Assembly (NCBI RefSeq): GCF_014195585.1 | Contig: NZ_JACICA010000011.1 | Coordinates: 1-62,119, forward strand | Direction: 5' to 3' | Length of the DNA stretch: 62,119 nucleotides | DNA from: Alloprevotella rava | Lineage (GTDB): Bacteria > Bacteroidota > Bacteroidia > Bacteroidales > Bacteroidaceae | Shown: piece after piece, positions 28,637 to 38,561 of the stretch | Layout: each line of letters begins with the position of its first letter | How positions within the stretch are numbered: the first letter of the stretch is position 1 | Position numbers and translations under genes: made by a program | Notes under the pieces: generated by a model | The model's input: the letters and a program-made list of their open reading frames with translations, nothing else | The model's database searches: none | Told to the model about the DNA's origin: nothing

Positions 28637-31600
28637 TTATTTGACAATAACTTTTGCACCATTGAGGATGTAAAGACCTGCCTGCTGCGGCTTATTGATG
28701 CGCTGACCTTGCAGGTTGTAGTAAGTGCCAGTACCACGGTTTGTATTTTCTACCTCAACACTCTCAATACCAGTTGTTGTATCGTCAAAATCGAAGAAGA
28801 CACGTGCACCAGCAGGAAGAGCGCTAAATTTCATATACGCCTTGTGGATGGGGAACTTAGCAATATTGTTCTCGGCCTTACAGAAAATACCCTTCTGTAC
28901 CAAGTAGACAGGATCGGCAGAAGTAACCCACAAGAGGAGTCACAGGATTCACCGTTACACCTGTCATAACATTGTCCACAACTGTGTAAGTTTGGTTATC
29001 TTGTTCACCAATCGTGTAATAGAAGTCAGCATCTGTAGCTTCCTTATCAATTACTTTAAGAAGCACGCCAGTCTTGGCTGGTACGTAAGAATAAGAATTA
29101 GCATAACCACCCTTCTTGTCAACACTCGTCATCTGAACATGCTTATCAGTTGTGCCATAGTCACCAATGCCATTCAAAATCTTAGTACTAGCAACAAAAG
29201 CTGCGATTGCAGAATGATGTTTCTGGTTGTAGTAATCGCTAAAATCCACATCGAACTCACGAGCGAAAGTACCATATTTCTTACTGATCTTTACGTCCTT
29301 GATTTTGAACTCAAGCTGTGAAGTGAAATCAAAAGGACTCGTTTCTTCAGTATCGGTCTCTTTCTTATAAACCGTCTTAGCCCATACTCTCTTATAGGTG
29401 GGAAGAGCTGTTTTCTTCACGTAGATAGTAGTTGTCTTAGCAAACTCGTTGTAGTTCTTGCTCGTATCATCGAGGTCAAAACGAGTGGTACTCAACATTT
29501 CCTCAGTCGGGTTACTTTCAATAAAGAAAACACTTTGAATGGTACTCTTATCATGAGCTTTATCGGTCATGAAAGCCTTAGCACCAACGTACGTAACATC
29601 TTTCGTTACAACAACTTCCTTCACCTTGTCACTAACACCATCAAAAGCATAGTCACCAACTAAGCTCACCACATAGTTCTTACTCTTATGAGTTACTTTT
29701 GCTGGGAAAACAAACGTTTCATCTTCACGCTTTGTTTTGAGCATATCCACAGCCATATCTGATACAGCGATGTATTCTTCAGTACCATTCTCAAAAGAAG
29801 GGCTGATGGACTTGAACTTTTGGTAGAAAGTATCACCAGTGTAATCGCTAAGTTTCTCCTTACGCACATGGATGTCAATATTCTGCATCAAATTAGGAGC
29901 TTCTACGCCATCATCAAAAGACCTTTCACTTTTCTTTTGGTTGATATTGGCAGAATTAATTTTATTATCGCAGAGGAAAGTGATTGTATTGAGATTCGAA
30001 CAAAGGCCGAAAGAACGCTTACCAATAGATTCTACCAAGTTAGGAATAACCACATTCTTCAACTCTTTGCAGTCGAAGAAAGCATAGTCGCCAATCTTCT
30101 TAATAGAAGGAGGCAGTAGTGTAAAGCGAACATTAGCTTTACCTGGAGGGAAGATTATCAATGTTTCTTTATTCTTAGACAAGAGGTAACCATCAACACT
30201 GGAATAGACAGAGTGTTTCCGGCTTACGTTGAGCGCTATAAGCTTAGAGCAACCTTTGAATGCCTCAGGACTAATATCTGTAGTTTTCTCTGAGATGTCG
30301 ACAACTGTTAGAGCCGTACACTTGTTAAATGCTTCACGGTCGATTTTCGTTACGTTCTTAGGGACGGAAAATTTCGTCAAACCGCAATCTGCAAAAGCAC
30401 CCTGACCAATAACTTCAATATCGGCATCAGAAGGAAATTCCGCTGTTTTCATACCCGAACAGCCTCTGAAAGCATTGGTTTCAATTTCTTTTACTGTCTT
30501 GGGGAATGTAAAAGACTCAAGATTTTTCAAGTAAGCAAAAGCATTTTTTTCAATTTTTTCAAGCTGACAAGTTCCTTGAAATTTGAAATGTTTCAAATTT
30601 TTGTTAGAAGAAAAAGAGTTAGAACGGAGCGTTTTCAGTTTGGAACCATCCGGAACATTAATTGTCTCTAATTTGCCACAATCAGCAAAAGGAATATCAA
30701 GCGATGTCACTTGTGAAGGCAATGTTACCTCTTTTAATTCCGAACACGCTCTAAAAACAGCTTTACCAAGATGCTTAATATTTGAAGGTTCCTCAAATGT
30801 CACTTTTTCAAGCTTTGGCAGCTGACGAAAAGCCTCATCTTTAATAGAGTCCAATCCTGCAGGAAAGGTCATTTTCTTAAGATTCTGTACAGACCAAAAA
30901 GCCAGGGCCTCAATCACTTTCGTTGTTGGAAGAATATTGTAGGTATCTCCAGATTTTCCTGCTGGATAGAGATAGAGAACATCTCTTTTTGTCTTAGAAT
31001 AAACCACACCTTCCACAGCTTCAAAGTCTGTATTATCAGTAGGAACTATATACTGAGCAAGTTTTGAACAAGAACCAATACAACCAGGCTCCATACCCGT
31101 CTTTGTAGTAGGATTATATTTCTTTAGATCCTTAGGAAGGGTGACTTCAGTGAGTTTGTAAGCAGCTAGAAGCGAAGATTTGGCCATAGTGGTAACCTGA
31201 TTCAAATCTATTTTTTCCATATCCTTGGGATAAGCAATAGAGAAGGTTGCAAGAGAGGTTATACCATTAGGTACTGTATAATTAACTTCATGCTTAGCGC
31301 GAGGATAGAACATAAGTACATCATCTTTGCAAAGTACCCCATCTATAGTTTTAAATGTCCCCCCTTCGGGTATTTCAAACTTCTCAAGCGTTTCAATTGG
31401 AGCAATAGAAGGATAACCAACAGAAATGTATTTCAGATTAAGCGGAAGATTTATTTTTTTTAAATCCGCAATCTTACTAAAACACGATTTTGTAATACTA
31501 TCTACGGAGGACTTAACTGTATAAGCCCCATTATTAAGAGATATAGATGAAGGGACAGCACGCAGCGTCTTTCCACTCTTTGAGTAGAGGGCACCATCGC

Positions 31601-32048
31601 TGTCTGCCATAAAATAAGGATTATCAGAAGCCACCTTGTACTTTGGTACCTTCGCTAACTGAGTGTTTGCATTTTCTTCGATGTATTGTACATTCTTTGG
31701 AATGGTGATAGACTCCAACTTCGCATCCTTAAAAACCCCCACATCTAAGTGAGTAACAGTTTCAGGCAACTTAACCGAAGTGATGTTTTTACAATGATAA
31801 GGATTAACAAAAGATACGCGAGTAACAGTAAAAGTAGTACCTTTATTATCTTTAACCGTTCCAGGTATCTCCAATAAGCCAACAATTGTTTCATCAGGAC
31901 CCAAAAATGCAAGCTTGCGCAGAGTTGACGACGTCACTTTATAAGTCATGTGATTGAACGTAACAATCTGCCCATCAGTATAGGCATAAAGCTCAGTTGG
32001 TATTACCGACAAGAGCAACATCAACAAAAGGAGTTTGATTTTTTTCAT
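28637..32048 (-). pseudogene. BspA-type leucine-rich repeat surface protein, frameshifted near the 3' end
   Basis: A signal peptide (MKKIKLLLLMLLLSVIPTEL, cleavage near LYAY) is followed by about 25 LRR_5 (BspA-like) units, e.g. LKKMTFPAGLDSIKDEAF and KLEKVTFEEPSNIKHLGKAVF, up to about residue 740; a non-repeat region follows. BspA-type repeats occur in cell-surface proteins that bind host matrix or other bacteria. The first frame ends at 28878 (1056 residues). Skipping one G near 28931 restores VNPVTPL-WVTSADPVYLVQ and a 97-residue C-terminus ending GLYILNGAKVIVK, for about 1136 residues. This C-terminal motif is common in exported Prevotella-like proteins. So there is one indel: a real mutation, a phase switch or an assembly error. 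Confidence 0.85.
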
Positions 32049-32210
32049 TTCATTATTTTTTATATGAATGTATTCATTTATACATCAAAATTATTTTATA
32101 CAGAAAGATGTTTTTAGGAAAAAATTATGCACCCTATATCTCTATATACATTGTTCTAAGTTTTACATTGAATCACATGATCCAAAAAACTGCTTTTATA
32201 TAAATTGGTG

Positions 32211-32241
32211 CAAAGATATGCACATATACAGAAATACACAA
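32211..32241 (-). promoter_or_regulatory. Promoter of the BspA-type gene
   Basis: On the minus strand TTG (32239-32241), 20 bp, TATCTTTG (32211-32218). It implies an unusually long, AT-rich 5' UTR of about 155 nt. Confidence 0.72.
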
Positions 32242-32361
32242 GTTTTTTATACATTTTATTTAAAACGTGCAATAAAAACACAGAAATACTTCATCCTATG
32301 ATCTGTCAGAAAAAAACGCTATAAAGCTCAAGAAACTCCGATGATAAGAAGAAAGAGAAAT

Positions 32362-32401
32362 ATAAAAAAGCTCCTCTTTCTCACAAAGAGAAAAAGGAGC
32401 T
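32362..32401 (-). terminator. rpsJ (str operon) terminator
   Basis: AGCTCCTcTTTCTC pairs with GAGAAAAAGGAGCT (one mismatch) around ACAAA; TTTTTTATATTT follows on the minus strand. It ends the rpsL-rpsG-fusA-rpsJ transcript before the inserted BspA region. Confidence 0.85.
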
Positions 32402-32429
32402 ATACTGTGTTGAATAGTGAATCTAACGA

Positions 32430-32735
32430 CTACACTTTGATTTCAACTTCAACACCACACGGAAGTTCGAGCTTCATCAAAGCATCTACCGTTTTGGGAG
32501 TTGCGCTGTAAATATCAATAAGACGCTTGTAAGTAGAAACCTGGAACTGTTCACGAGATTTCTTGTTTACGAACGTACTGCGGTTTACAGTGATGATACG
32601 CTTGCGCGTGGGGAGAGGAATCGGGCCACTTACGATAGCACCGGTTGCCTTTACGTTCTTAACGATCTTCTCTGCTGATTTCTCAACGAGAGTGTGGTCG
32701 TAGCTTTTCAGCTTGATACGAATTTTTTGACTCAT
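32430..32735 (-). CDS. Ribosomal protein S10 / NusE
   Basis: 101 residues from the ATG at 32735 ([20 protein letters not shown]); the open frame upstream has no conserved sequence. S10 belongs to the 30S head and, as NusE, joins antitermination complexes with NusB/NusG. The order rpsL-rpsG-fusA-rpsJ is kept, but the expected next gene rplC is 5.1 kb away. Confidence 0.98.
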   Translation of the reverse strand: MSQKIRIKLKSYDHTLVEKSAEKIVKNVKATGAIVSGPIPLPTRKRIITVNRSTFVNKKSREQFQVSTYKRLIDIYSATPKTVDALMKLELPCGVEVEIKV

Positions 32736-32819
32736 TGTTTTATTTGTTTTGAATAATCTGCCAAAGACATGCAGGCTAAGAGTCATTCGTTAGCCTGCCG
32801 TCTGGGCAGTAGTGATTTT

Positions 32820-34940
32820 TTACTTGATAAGGTCTACGCGGCCGTTAATTTCTTCAAGTACCGTGCGAGCGATAGAAGAAGAAAGAGGTGCGTGGTGGTG
32901 GTACGTCATAGAAGAAGTAGCACGACCTGAAGTAATAGTACGCAAAGCTGTTACGTAACCGAACATTTCTGCGAGAGGCACCTTAGCCTTTACTACACGA
33001 GCACCGCTGCGGCTGCTCTCCATACCTTCAACCTGACCACGACGCTTGTTCAAGTCGCCGATAACGTCACCCATGTTCTCTTCTGGAGTTACAACTTCGA
33101 GAGCCATGATTGGTTCCATCAGAACAGGACCTGCTTGAGAGCAAGAGTTCTTGTAAGCCTGGAGGGCTGCAACTTCGAATGACAACTGGTCAGAGTCAAC
33201 GGGATGGAAAGAACCATCGAGCAACTCAACCTTGAGACTATCCAGAGGGAAGCCACCGAGCACACCGGCTTTCATTGCACTTTCAAAACCCTTCTGTACG
33301 CTAGGAATGAATTCCTTAGGAATGTTACCACCAGTAACCTTGTTGACAAACTGGAGTCCGCCTTCCGTGAAGTCTTCATCCACTGGACCAACGTTAACGA
33401 TGATATCTGCGAACTTACCGCGACCACCACTCTGCTTCTTATAAACTTCGCGGAGGTTAACAGTCTTCGTGATAGCTTCCTTGTAGTTAACCTGAGGCTT
33501 ACCTTGGTTACATTCTACCTTGAACTCACGCTTCAGACGGTCGATAATGATATCGAGGTGGAGCTCACCCATACCAGAGATAATGGTCTGACCGCTCTGC
33601 TCGTCAGTACGAACGGTGAAAGTAGGATCTTCTTCAGCGAGCTTCTGCAAACCGAGAGAGAGCTTATCCATATCCTTCTGAGTCTTAGGCTCAACAGCGA
33701 TACCGATAACGGGATCGGGGAAGTCCATAGATTCGAGAACGATAGGGTGTGCTTCGTCGCAAAGAGTATCACCTGTATGAATATCCTTGAAGCCTACACC
33801 TGCACCAATATCACCAGCGTCGATGCTCTCCATAGGAATTTCCTTATTGGAGTTCATCTGGAAGAGGCGGCTGATGCGCTCCTTCTTGCCTGAACGGCTA
33901 TTGTAGATATAAGAACCTGCAACAATCTTACCAGAATAAACGCGGAAGAATACGAGACGGCCCATGTATGGATCAGTAGCAATCTTAAACGCGAGAGCTG
34001 AAGTAGGTTCGTCTTCGCTAGGCTTACGATCTTCCTCTTCGCCTGTTTCAGGATTAGTACCAACAATGTTGACTGCATCCACAGGGCTGGGAAGGAATGC
34101 ACAAACGTAGTCGAGCAAAGGCTGTACACCCTTATTCTTGTAAGAAGAACCGAGGAGCATAGGAGTAATCTCCATAGCTACAGTACCCTTGCGAAGAGCT
34201 GCGATAATTTCTTCTTCTGTGATAGTAGCAGGATCGTCGAAGTACTTCGTCATGAGATCCTCGTCGAAATTAGAAGCCTCTTCGAGCATCTTATCACGCC
34301 ACTCTTGAGCTTCGTCAACGAGTTCTGCGGGAATTTCTTCTACATCGTAGTCTGCACCCATTGCCTCATCGTGCCAAAGGATAGCCTTCATCTTGATGAG
34401 GTCGACAACGCCCTTGAAGTTTTCTTCTGCACCGATAGGAATCTGAACAGGAACAGGGTTTGCACCGAGAAGGTCCTTCATCTGGCGTACAGTCTCAAAG
34501 AAGTCTGCACCAGAACGGTCCATCTTGTTCACGTAACCGATACGGGGAACGTTGTATTTGTCTGCCTGGCGCCAAACAGTTTCAGACTGAGGCTGAACAC
34601 CATCGGCAGCAGAGTAAGTAGCTACAGCACCATCAAGAACACGGAGAGAACGCTCAACCTCAGCAGTGAAGTCAACGTGTCCCGGAGTGTCAATCAGGTT
34701 GATCTTATAAGAATTATTATTCCAGTTCCAAGAGCAAGTTGTAGCAGCGGAAGTAATAGTGATACCGCGCTCCTGCTCCTGAGCCATCCAGTCCATCGTT
34801 GCTGCACCATCGTGAACCTCACCGATCTTGTGAGTCTTACCAGTGTAGAAGAGGATACGTTCGGATGTAGTCGTTTTACCAGCATCAATGTGAGCCATGA
34901 TACCGATATTACGCGTCAAATGAAGATCTTGTTTTGCCAT
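32820..34940 (-). CDS. Elongation factor G
   Basis: A 706-residue translocation GTPase. The G domain has [15 protein letters not shown] (P-loop), DTPGHVDF (G3) and [10 protein letters not shown] (G4). Domains II-V follow, with domain IV carrying [13 protein letters not shown] nearby and the C-terminal [19 protein letters not shown]. It is in the str operon between rpsG and rpsJ. Only one fusA copy is in the window. Confidence 0.98.
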   Translation of the reverse strand: MAKQDLHLTRNIGIMAHIDAGKTTTSERILFYTGKTHKIGEVHDGAATMDWMAQEQERGITITSAATTCSWNWNNNSYKINLIDTPGHVDFTAEVERSLRVLDGAVATYSAADGVQPQSETVWRQADKYNVPRIGYVNKMDRSGADFFETVRQMKDLLGANPVPVQIPIGAEENFKGVVDLIKMKAILWHDEAMGADYDVEEIPAELVDEAQEWRDKMLEEASNFDEDLMTKYFDDPATITEEEIIAALRKGTVAMEITPMLLGSSYKNKGVQPLLDYVCAFLPSPVDAVNIVGTNPETGEEEDRKPSEDEPTSALAFKIATDPYMGRLVFFRVYSGKIVAGSYIYNSRSGKKERISRLFQMNSNKEIPMESIDAGDIGAGVGFKDIHTGDTLCDEAHPIVLESMDFPDPVIGIAVEPKTQKDMDKLSLGLQKLAEEDPTFTVRTDEQSGQTIISGMGELHLDIIIDRLKREFKVECNQGKPQVNYKEAITKTVNLREVYKKQSGGRGKFADIIVNVGPVDEDFTEGGLQFVNKVTGGNIPKEFIPSVQKGFESAMKAGVLGGFPLDSLKVELLDGSFHPVDSDQLSFEVAALQAYKNSCSQAGPVLMEPIMALEVVTPEENMGDVIGDLNKRRGQVEGMESSRSGARVVKAKVPLAEMFGYVTALRTITSGRATSSMTYHHHAPLSSSIARTVLEEINGRVDLIK

Positions 34941-34963
34941 TGTTATTTTATGCTACTTTCTGT

Positions 34964-35440
34964 TTAGAATCTGAAGTGAGCGAATGCACGGTTAGCCTCA
35001 GCCATGCGGTGCATATCTTCCTTACGCTTGAATGCGCCACCCTGCTCGTTGAATGCGTCCATAATTTCGGCAGCGAGCTTGTCGGCCATAGTCTTACCAC
35101 CACGCTTACGAGCGAAAGCAATCATATTCTTCATAGAGACGCTCTCTTTGCGGTCGGGACGAATTTCTGTAGGCACCTGGAAAGTAGCACCACCAATACG
35201 GCGGCTCTTCACCTCTACCTGCGGAGTGATCTTATCGAGGGCAGCCTTCCAAATCTCCAGCGGAGACTTTTCATTGTCCTTCATTTTCTCACCTACGAGA
35301 TTCAAAGCATTGTAGAAAATCTCATAAGAGATATTCTTCTTACCATCGTACATCAGGTGATTCACAAACTTGGAAACCTTCTGGTCTCCGAAAACGGGAT
35401 CCGGAAGGATCAGTCGTTTTTTTGGTTTAGCTTTTCTCAT
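34964..35440 (-). CDS. Ribosomal protein S7
   Basis: A 158-residue primary binder of the 16S 3' domain at the E site. [35 protein letters not shown] and [16 protein letters not shown] are diagnostic. It has the normal str-operon position. Confidence 0.98.
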   Translation of the reverse strand: MRKAKPKKRLILPDPVFGDQKVSKFVNHLMYDGKKNISYEIFYNALNLVGEKMKDNEKSPLEIWKAALDKITPQVEVKSRRIGGATFQVPTEIRPDRKESVSMKNMIAFARKRGGKTMADKLAAEIMDAFNEQGGAFKRKEDMHRMAEANRAFAHFRF

Positions 35441-35534
35441 TTTTCTTATTGGTTTTAATGGGCTGCATCTTTGTTCTTCAACTCGCCGTTGCGATGTTTA
35501 CTCAACCTTTCTGCAAACCAAATTTTATTTCTAA

Positions 35535-35918
35535 TTACTTCTTAGCTGCTTTGGGACGCTTAGCACCGTACTTAGAACGACGCTGCGTACGATTAGCAAC
35601 ACCGGCAGTATCCAATGTACCACGAACGATGTGATAACGAACACCAGGAAGGTCTTTTACACGACCACCACGAACAAGCACAATGCTGTGTTCCTGCAGG
35701 TTGTGGCCTTCTCCGGGGATGTAAGAGTTGACTTCCTTAGAGTTCGTCAAACGAACACGAGCCACCTTACGCATTGCTGAATTAGGCTTCTTCGGCGTTG
35801 TGGTATAAACACGAACGCACACGCCTCTACGCTGCGGGCAAGAATCAAGAGCAGGTGACTTTGAATTAGCCGTCTCTGCTGTTCTACCCTTTCTTACTAA
35901 TTGTTGAATAGTAGGCAT
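35535..35918 (-). CDS. Ribosomal protein S12
   Basis: 127 residues from the ATG at 35918 ([12 protein letters not shown]). It controls decoding accuracy. The streptomycin-relevant loops read [19 protein letters not shown] and [19 protein letters not shown]42- and K87-equivalents are present, so the sequence looks streptomycin-sensitive. First gene of the str operon. Confidence 0.98.
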   Translation of the reverse strand: MPTIQQLVRKGRTAETANSKSPALDSCPQRRGVCVRVYTTTPKKPNSAMRKVARVRLTNSKEVNSYIPGEGHNLQEHSIVLVRGGRVKDLPGVRYHIVRGTLDTAGVANRTQRRSKYGAKRPKAAKK

Positions 35919-35973
35919 TTTGTTGATTTTTAATTGTTTATATATTTGTTTTATTTTTTTCTTACTCGAGATG

Positions 35974-35993
35974 TAGGCATACAATATGCCTTA
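35974..35993 (-). promoter_or_regulatory. 5'-end hairpin of the str mRNA
   Basis: On the minus strand TAAGGCATA-TTG-TATGCCTA forms a short hairpin within the first nucleotides after the predicted transcription start. Such 5' stems protect mRNAs from decay; the role here is inferred. Confidence 0.5.
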
Positions 35994-36000
35994 GCGGCTG

Positions 36001-36031
36001 CAAAATTATGAAAAACAATCTGAACGAACAA
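36001..36031 (-). promoter_or_regulatory. str operon promoter
   Basis: On the minus strand TTG (36029-36031), 20 bp, TAATTTTG (36001-36008). It places the start about 75 nt before rpsL. Confidence 0.8.
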
Positions 36032-36194
36032 GATTTCAACAACTTATATTTAGCATCTTTTTCTCTTTCGTCTATTCAGCGGAAACTTCTTCCGAGCGTT
36101 GCATTCTTTATTTTATCAAAATAGGCTACGATAATTCTTGATTTCACACACTCTCATAGAACAACGATACTACCATACTCTCTCCCATTTTTAT

Positions 36195-36221
36195 GATTCA
36201 TCCTCGAATTGCATTGGTGTT
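36195..36221. repeat. Partial hairpin repeat (half of module a)
   Basis: GATTCATCCTCGAATTGCAT followed by TGGTGTT matches one arm and the start of the centre of the 68-bp hairpin. The rest is missing. It lies 33 bp outside the array end of the right composite element. Confidence 0.7.
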
Positions 36222-36253
36222 ATCCTTGAGTCCCACTAACCTCAACCCTCCCG

Positions 36254-36767
36254 CAAATATCCTTAGTGCGTTTGAAAATACAATAAGGCTGTCAGCTGAC
36301 ATCCTTATTGCGTCAGCTCGCACCCTTATTGTATTTGTGAGCGCGACAAATAAGGCCGCAACTAAGAGAAAACACACACCTCTCCCGAGTTTGTTTTTTT
36401 GTTGTCACGCTGTCACGTCGTCACACTTTGAGTATAACTAACTGAAAATCTATGGATTGAGCGCGTGACAACAACGTGACAACGCGTGACAACAAATAAT
36501 TCGTTATCACACCCGCAACCTATTGTTTATCAGCGTATTTACTCCGCGGTGACAACGTGACAACAAAAATCAAGTTTTTACTGGTAGGAGTGATAATAGA
36601 AGCAACAATTTCTATCCATCGTCCTCAGCTGTATCGCACAGCATCCACTTCTGCTCACGCATATCTTTACTCCCTCAACGCTTGCAATGAGAAAAATAAG
36701 GTTCATCCCAAAATTGTACTGGTGTTTATGAGTACAGAAAAGTACCCACGCAATTCGGGGATGAACC
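36254..36767. repeat. Composite intergenic element, right copy of the inverted repeat
   Basis: About 514 bp that is the reverse complement of 27619-28134. The order is mirrored: the 21-bp array at 36254-36335, GTGAC/GTCAC words at about 36400-36560, and the 68-bp hairpin at 36700-36767. The non-array part is more conserved (about 17 differences in 430) than the array, which carries about 11 of the 28 differences. It lies upstream of the str operon, between divergent genes. Confidence 0.92.
36700..36767. repeat. Hairpin repeat (module a), right full copy
   Basis: A 68-bp imperfect palindrome from GGTTCATCCCAAAATTGTAC to CGCAATTCGGGGATGAACC. A further loose GGGGATGAACC lies at about 36818, suggesting remnants of yet another copy. 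Confidence 0.85.
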
Positions 36768-36889
36768 ATTTTTATTAGATGTACTTCGAAACATAGAATT
36801 AAACAACTCGCACAAAAGGGGATGAACCATGATTCTTAAGATTTTCGCGCATTTTATGAGAGCGCAGAACAAGTTGTCCTACAAAAATG

Positions 36890-36897
36890 TATATTTG
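36890..36897 (+). promoter_or_regulatory. Possible -7 box of the sulfatase gene
   Basis: TATATTTG fits TAnnTTTG, 37 bp before the ATG. A TTG at 36874 is only 13 bp upstream, too close, so the -33 part is unsupported. Confidence 0.4.
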
Positions 36898-36933
36898 CAA
36901 CCATAACATCTAACGCATTTCATAGACACAGTC

Positions 36934-38502
36934 ATGAAGAACTTTCATCCGTATTTCGGAATGGCCTTAACAGGTTTTGCACTAAGCCTTCCCTTGCAAG
37001 CTCGGCAACGCCCGAACATTGTTTTCTTTCTTGTAGACGATATGGGATGGCAAGAAACATCTGTTCCATTTTGGGACCGTTCCACTCCGCTCAATAATCG
37101 CTACCATACACCAAATATGGAACGACTTGCCAATATGGGCGTGAAATTCACTCAAGCTTATGCATGCGCTATTTCCTCCCCATCGCGTTGTTCGCTCCTA
37201 TCGGGAATGAACGCAGCCCGCCATCGTGTGACAAACTGGACGATTCATTTCAATCGGACCACGGACTCTCCCAGCGACTCTGTGGATTTGCCCGAATGGA
37301 ACTGTAATGGCATTCAACCAGAAAAGGCACAGAGCAATGCTAATTTCGGGCGGGCCACTTTTATCACTCCCCTACCACAACTGCTACACGACCACGGATA
37401 TTATACCATACTTTGCGGCAAAGCCCACTTTGGTGCGCAGCAAACGCCTGGAGAAAATCCATTAGAAATGGGATTTGACATAAACATTGCGGGAGCTGCT
37501 AATGGAGGTCCTGGCAGCTACTTGGCTGCGGAAAATTATGGACATGGAGATTTTCATGTGGGTGGTTTAGAAAAATACTATGAAAAAGGAACGTTCCTCA
37601 CTGAGGCTTTAACGCTGGAGGCGATAGAACATCTGAAAAAGCCTATTGCAGAAAAGAAACCATTCTTTCTCTATATGTCGCATTACGCTATCCACATCCC
37701 CTACCAACCTGACACACGCTTCACAAGCAACTACCAAGATCGTGACGGACAGGGCGTTTATGACGAGCAACTAAAAGCGCGCCTCAATAAAAGCGAAATC
37801 AACCACGCTGCGCTAGTGGAGGGAATGGACAAGAGTTTGGGCGACTTGATGAATTTTCTCGAACAACACCCCAAGACTGCTCAAAACACGATCATTATTT
37901 TCATGTCTGACAATGGCGGGCAAGGCGTAGCCGTCAGACAAGGAAGAGAAGACTATGATCAGAATTGGCCTGCGCGGGCAGGTAAAGGCTCAGCTTACCT
38001 TGGCGGAATAAAAGAGCCTATGATTGTTTATTGGCCCAAAGTGACAAAAGCGGGAACGGTTAATGACAATCGCGTTATGATAGAGGATTTCTTTCCGTCG
38101 CTTCTGGAGATGGCAGGTGTAAAAAGTTATAAGACGCTGCAAAATGTGGATGGAATCAGCTTTGTAGACTTATTAAAACAACCGAACAAACGGCGCGAAC
38201 GCACATTTATTTGGCATTTCCCTAACATTTGGACAACAGGCGTTTCACGCGAAGAGGGATACGGAGCTTACTCGGCGATTATGAAAGGCGATTATCACCT
38301 TGTTTATTTCTGGGAAACACGTGAAAAGCGTTTGTTTAATATCAAGGAAGACATTGGCGAACGAAATGATATTTCAACTGCTCAGCCCATCTTGACACAA
38401 CAACTTGCGCAGGAACTTTCCGATTCTCTACGTACCTACAACGCGCAACGGCCTACATGGAAACGGAACAAACAACAAGTGCCGTGGCCTGACGAACCAT
38501 AG
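36934..38502 (+). CDS. Secreted/periplasmic S1-family sulfatase, serine type
   Basis: 522 residues with a signal peptide (MKNFHPYFGMALTGFALSLP). The alkaline-phosphatase-like sulfatase fold is clear: DDMGW (Asp35, Asp36, metal), the catalytic motif S-S-P-S-R at 81-85 followed by CSLLSG, and FMSDNGGQG (metal). Ser81, in place of Cys, must be oxidised to formylglycine by an anSME-type radical SAM enzyme, none of which is in this window. The substrate is probably a sulfated host or dietary glycan, but no SusC/SusD pair or glycosidase sits nearby. It is monocistronic and convergent with ddh. Confidence 0.92.
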   Translation: MKNFHPYFGMALTGFALSLPLQARQRPNIVFFLVDDMGWQETSVPFWDRSTPLNNRYHTPNMERLANMGVKFTQAYACAISSPSRCSLLSGMNAARHRVTNWTIHFNRTTDSPSDSVDLPEWNCNGIQPEKAQSNANFGRATFITPLPQLLHDHGYYTILCGKAHFGAQQTPGENPLEMGFDINIAGAANGGPGSYLAAENYGHGDFHVGGLEKYYEKGTFLTEALTLEAIEHLKKPIAEKKPFFLYMSHYAIHIPYQPDTRFTSNYQDRDGQGVYDEQLKARLNKSEINHAALVEGMDKSLGDLMNFLEQHPKTAQNTIIIFMSDNGGQGVAVRQGREDYDQNWPARAGKGSAYLGGIKEPMIVYWPKVTKAGTVNDNRVMIEDFFPSLLEMAGVKSYKTLQNVDGISFVDLLKQPNKRRERTFIWHFPNIWTTGVSREEGYGAYSAIMKGDYHLVYFWETREKRLFNIKEDIGERNDISTAQPILTQQLAQELSDSLRTYNAQRPTWKRNKQQVPWPDEP

Positions 38503-38508
38503 AAAACG

Positions 38509-38543
38509 CTATTGGGGCGAAGTGAATCACTTCGCCCCAATAG
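38509..38543. terminator. Bidirectional terminator between sulfatase and ddh
   Basis: A perfect 16-bp stem, CTATTGGGGCGAAGTG with its complement, around a 3-nt loop. It lies 6 bp after the sulfatase stop and 18 bp from the ddh stop, between convergent genes. Confidence 0.85.
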
Positions 38544-38561
38544 TATCATTCATTTTTAGTA

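Noticed and set aside
28637-28933. Independent 98-residue gene downstream of the BspA-type gene
   Set aside because: Its sequence is the natural C-terminus of the BspA-type protein in the next frame, it would need a TTG start, and it begins exactly where the main frame turns to nonsense.
28925-28945. Programmed ribosomal frameshift in the BspA-type gene
   Set aside because: No slippery heptamer, no stop in the first frame close by, and no downstream pseudoknot that I can see; a simple indel is more likely.
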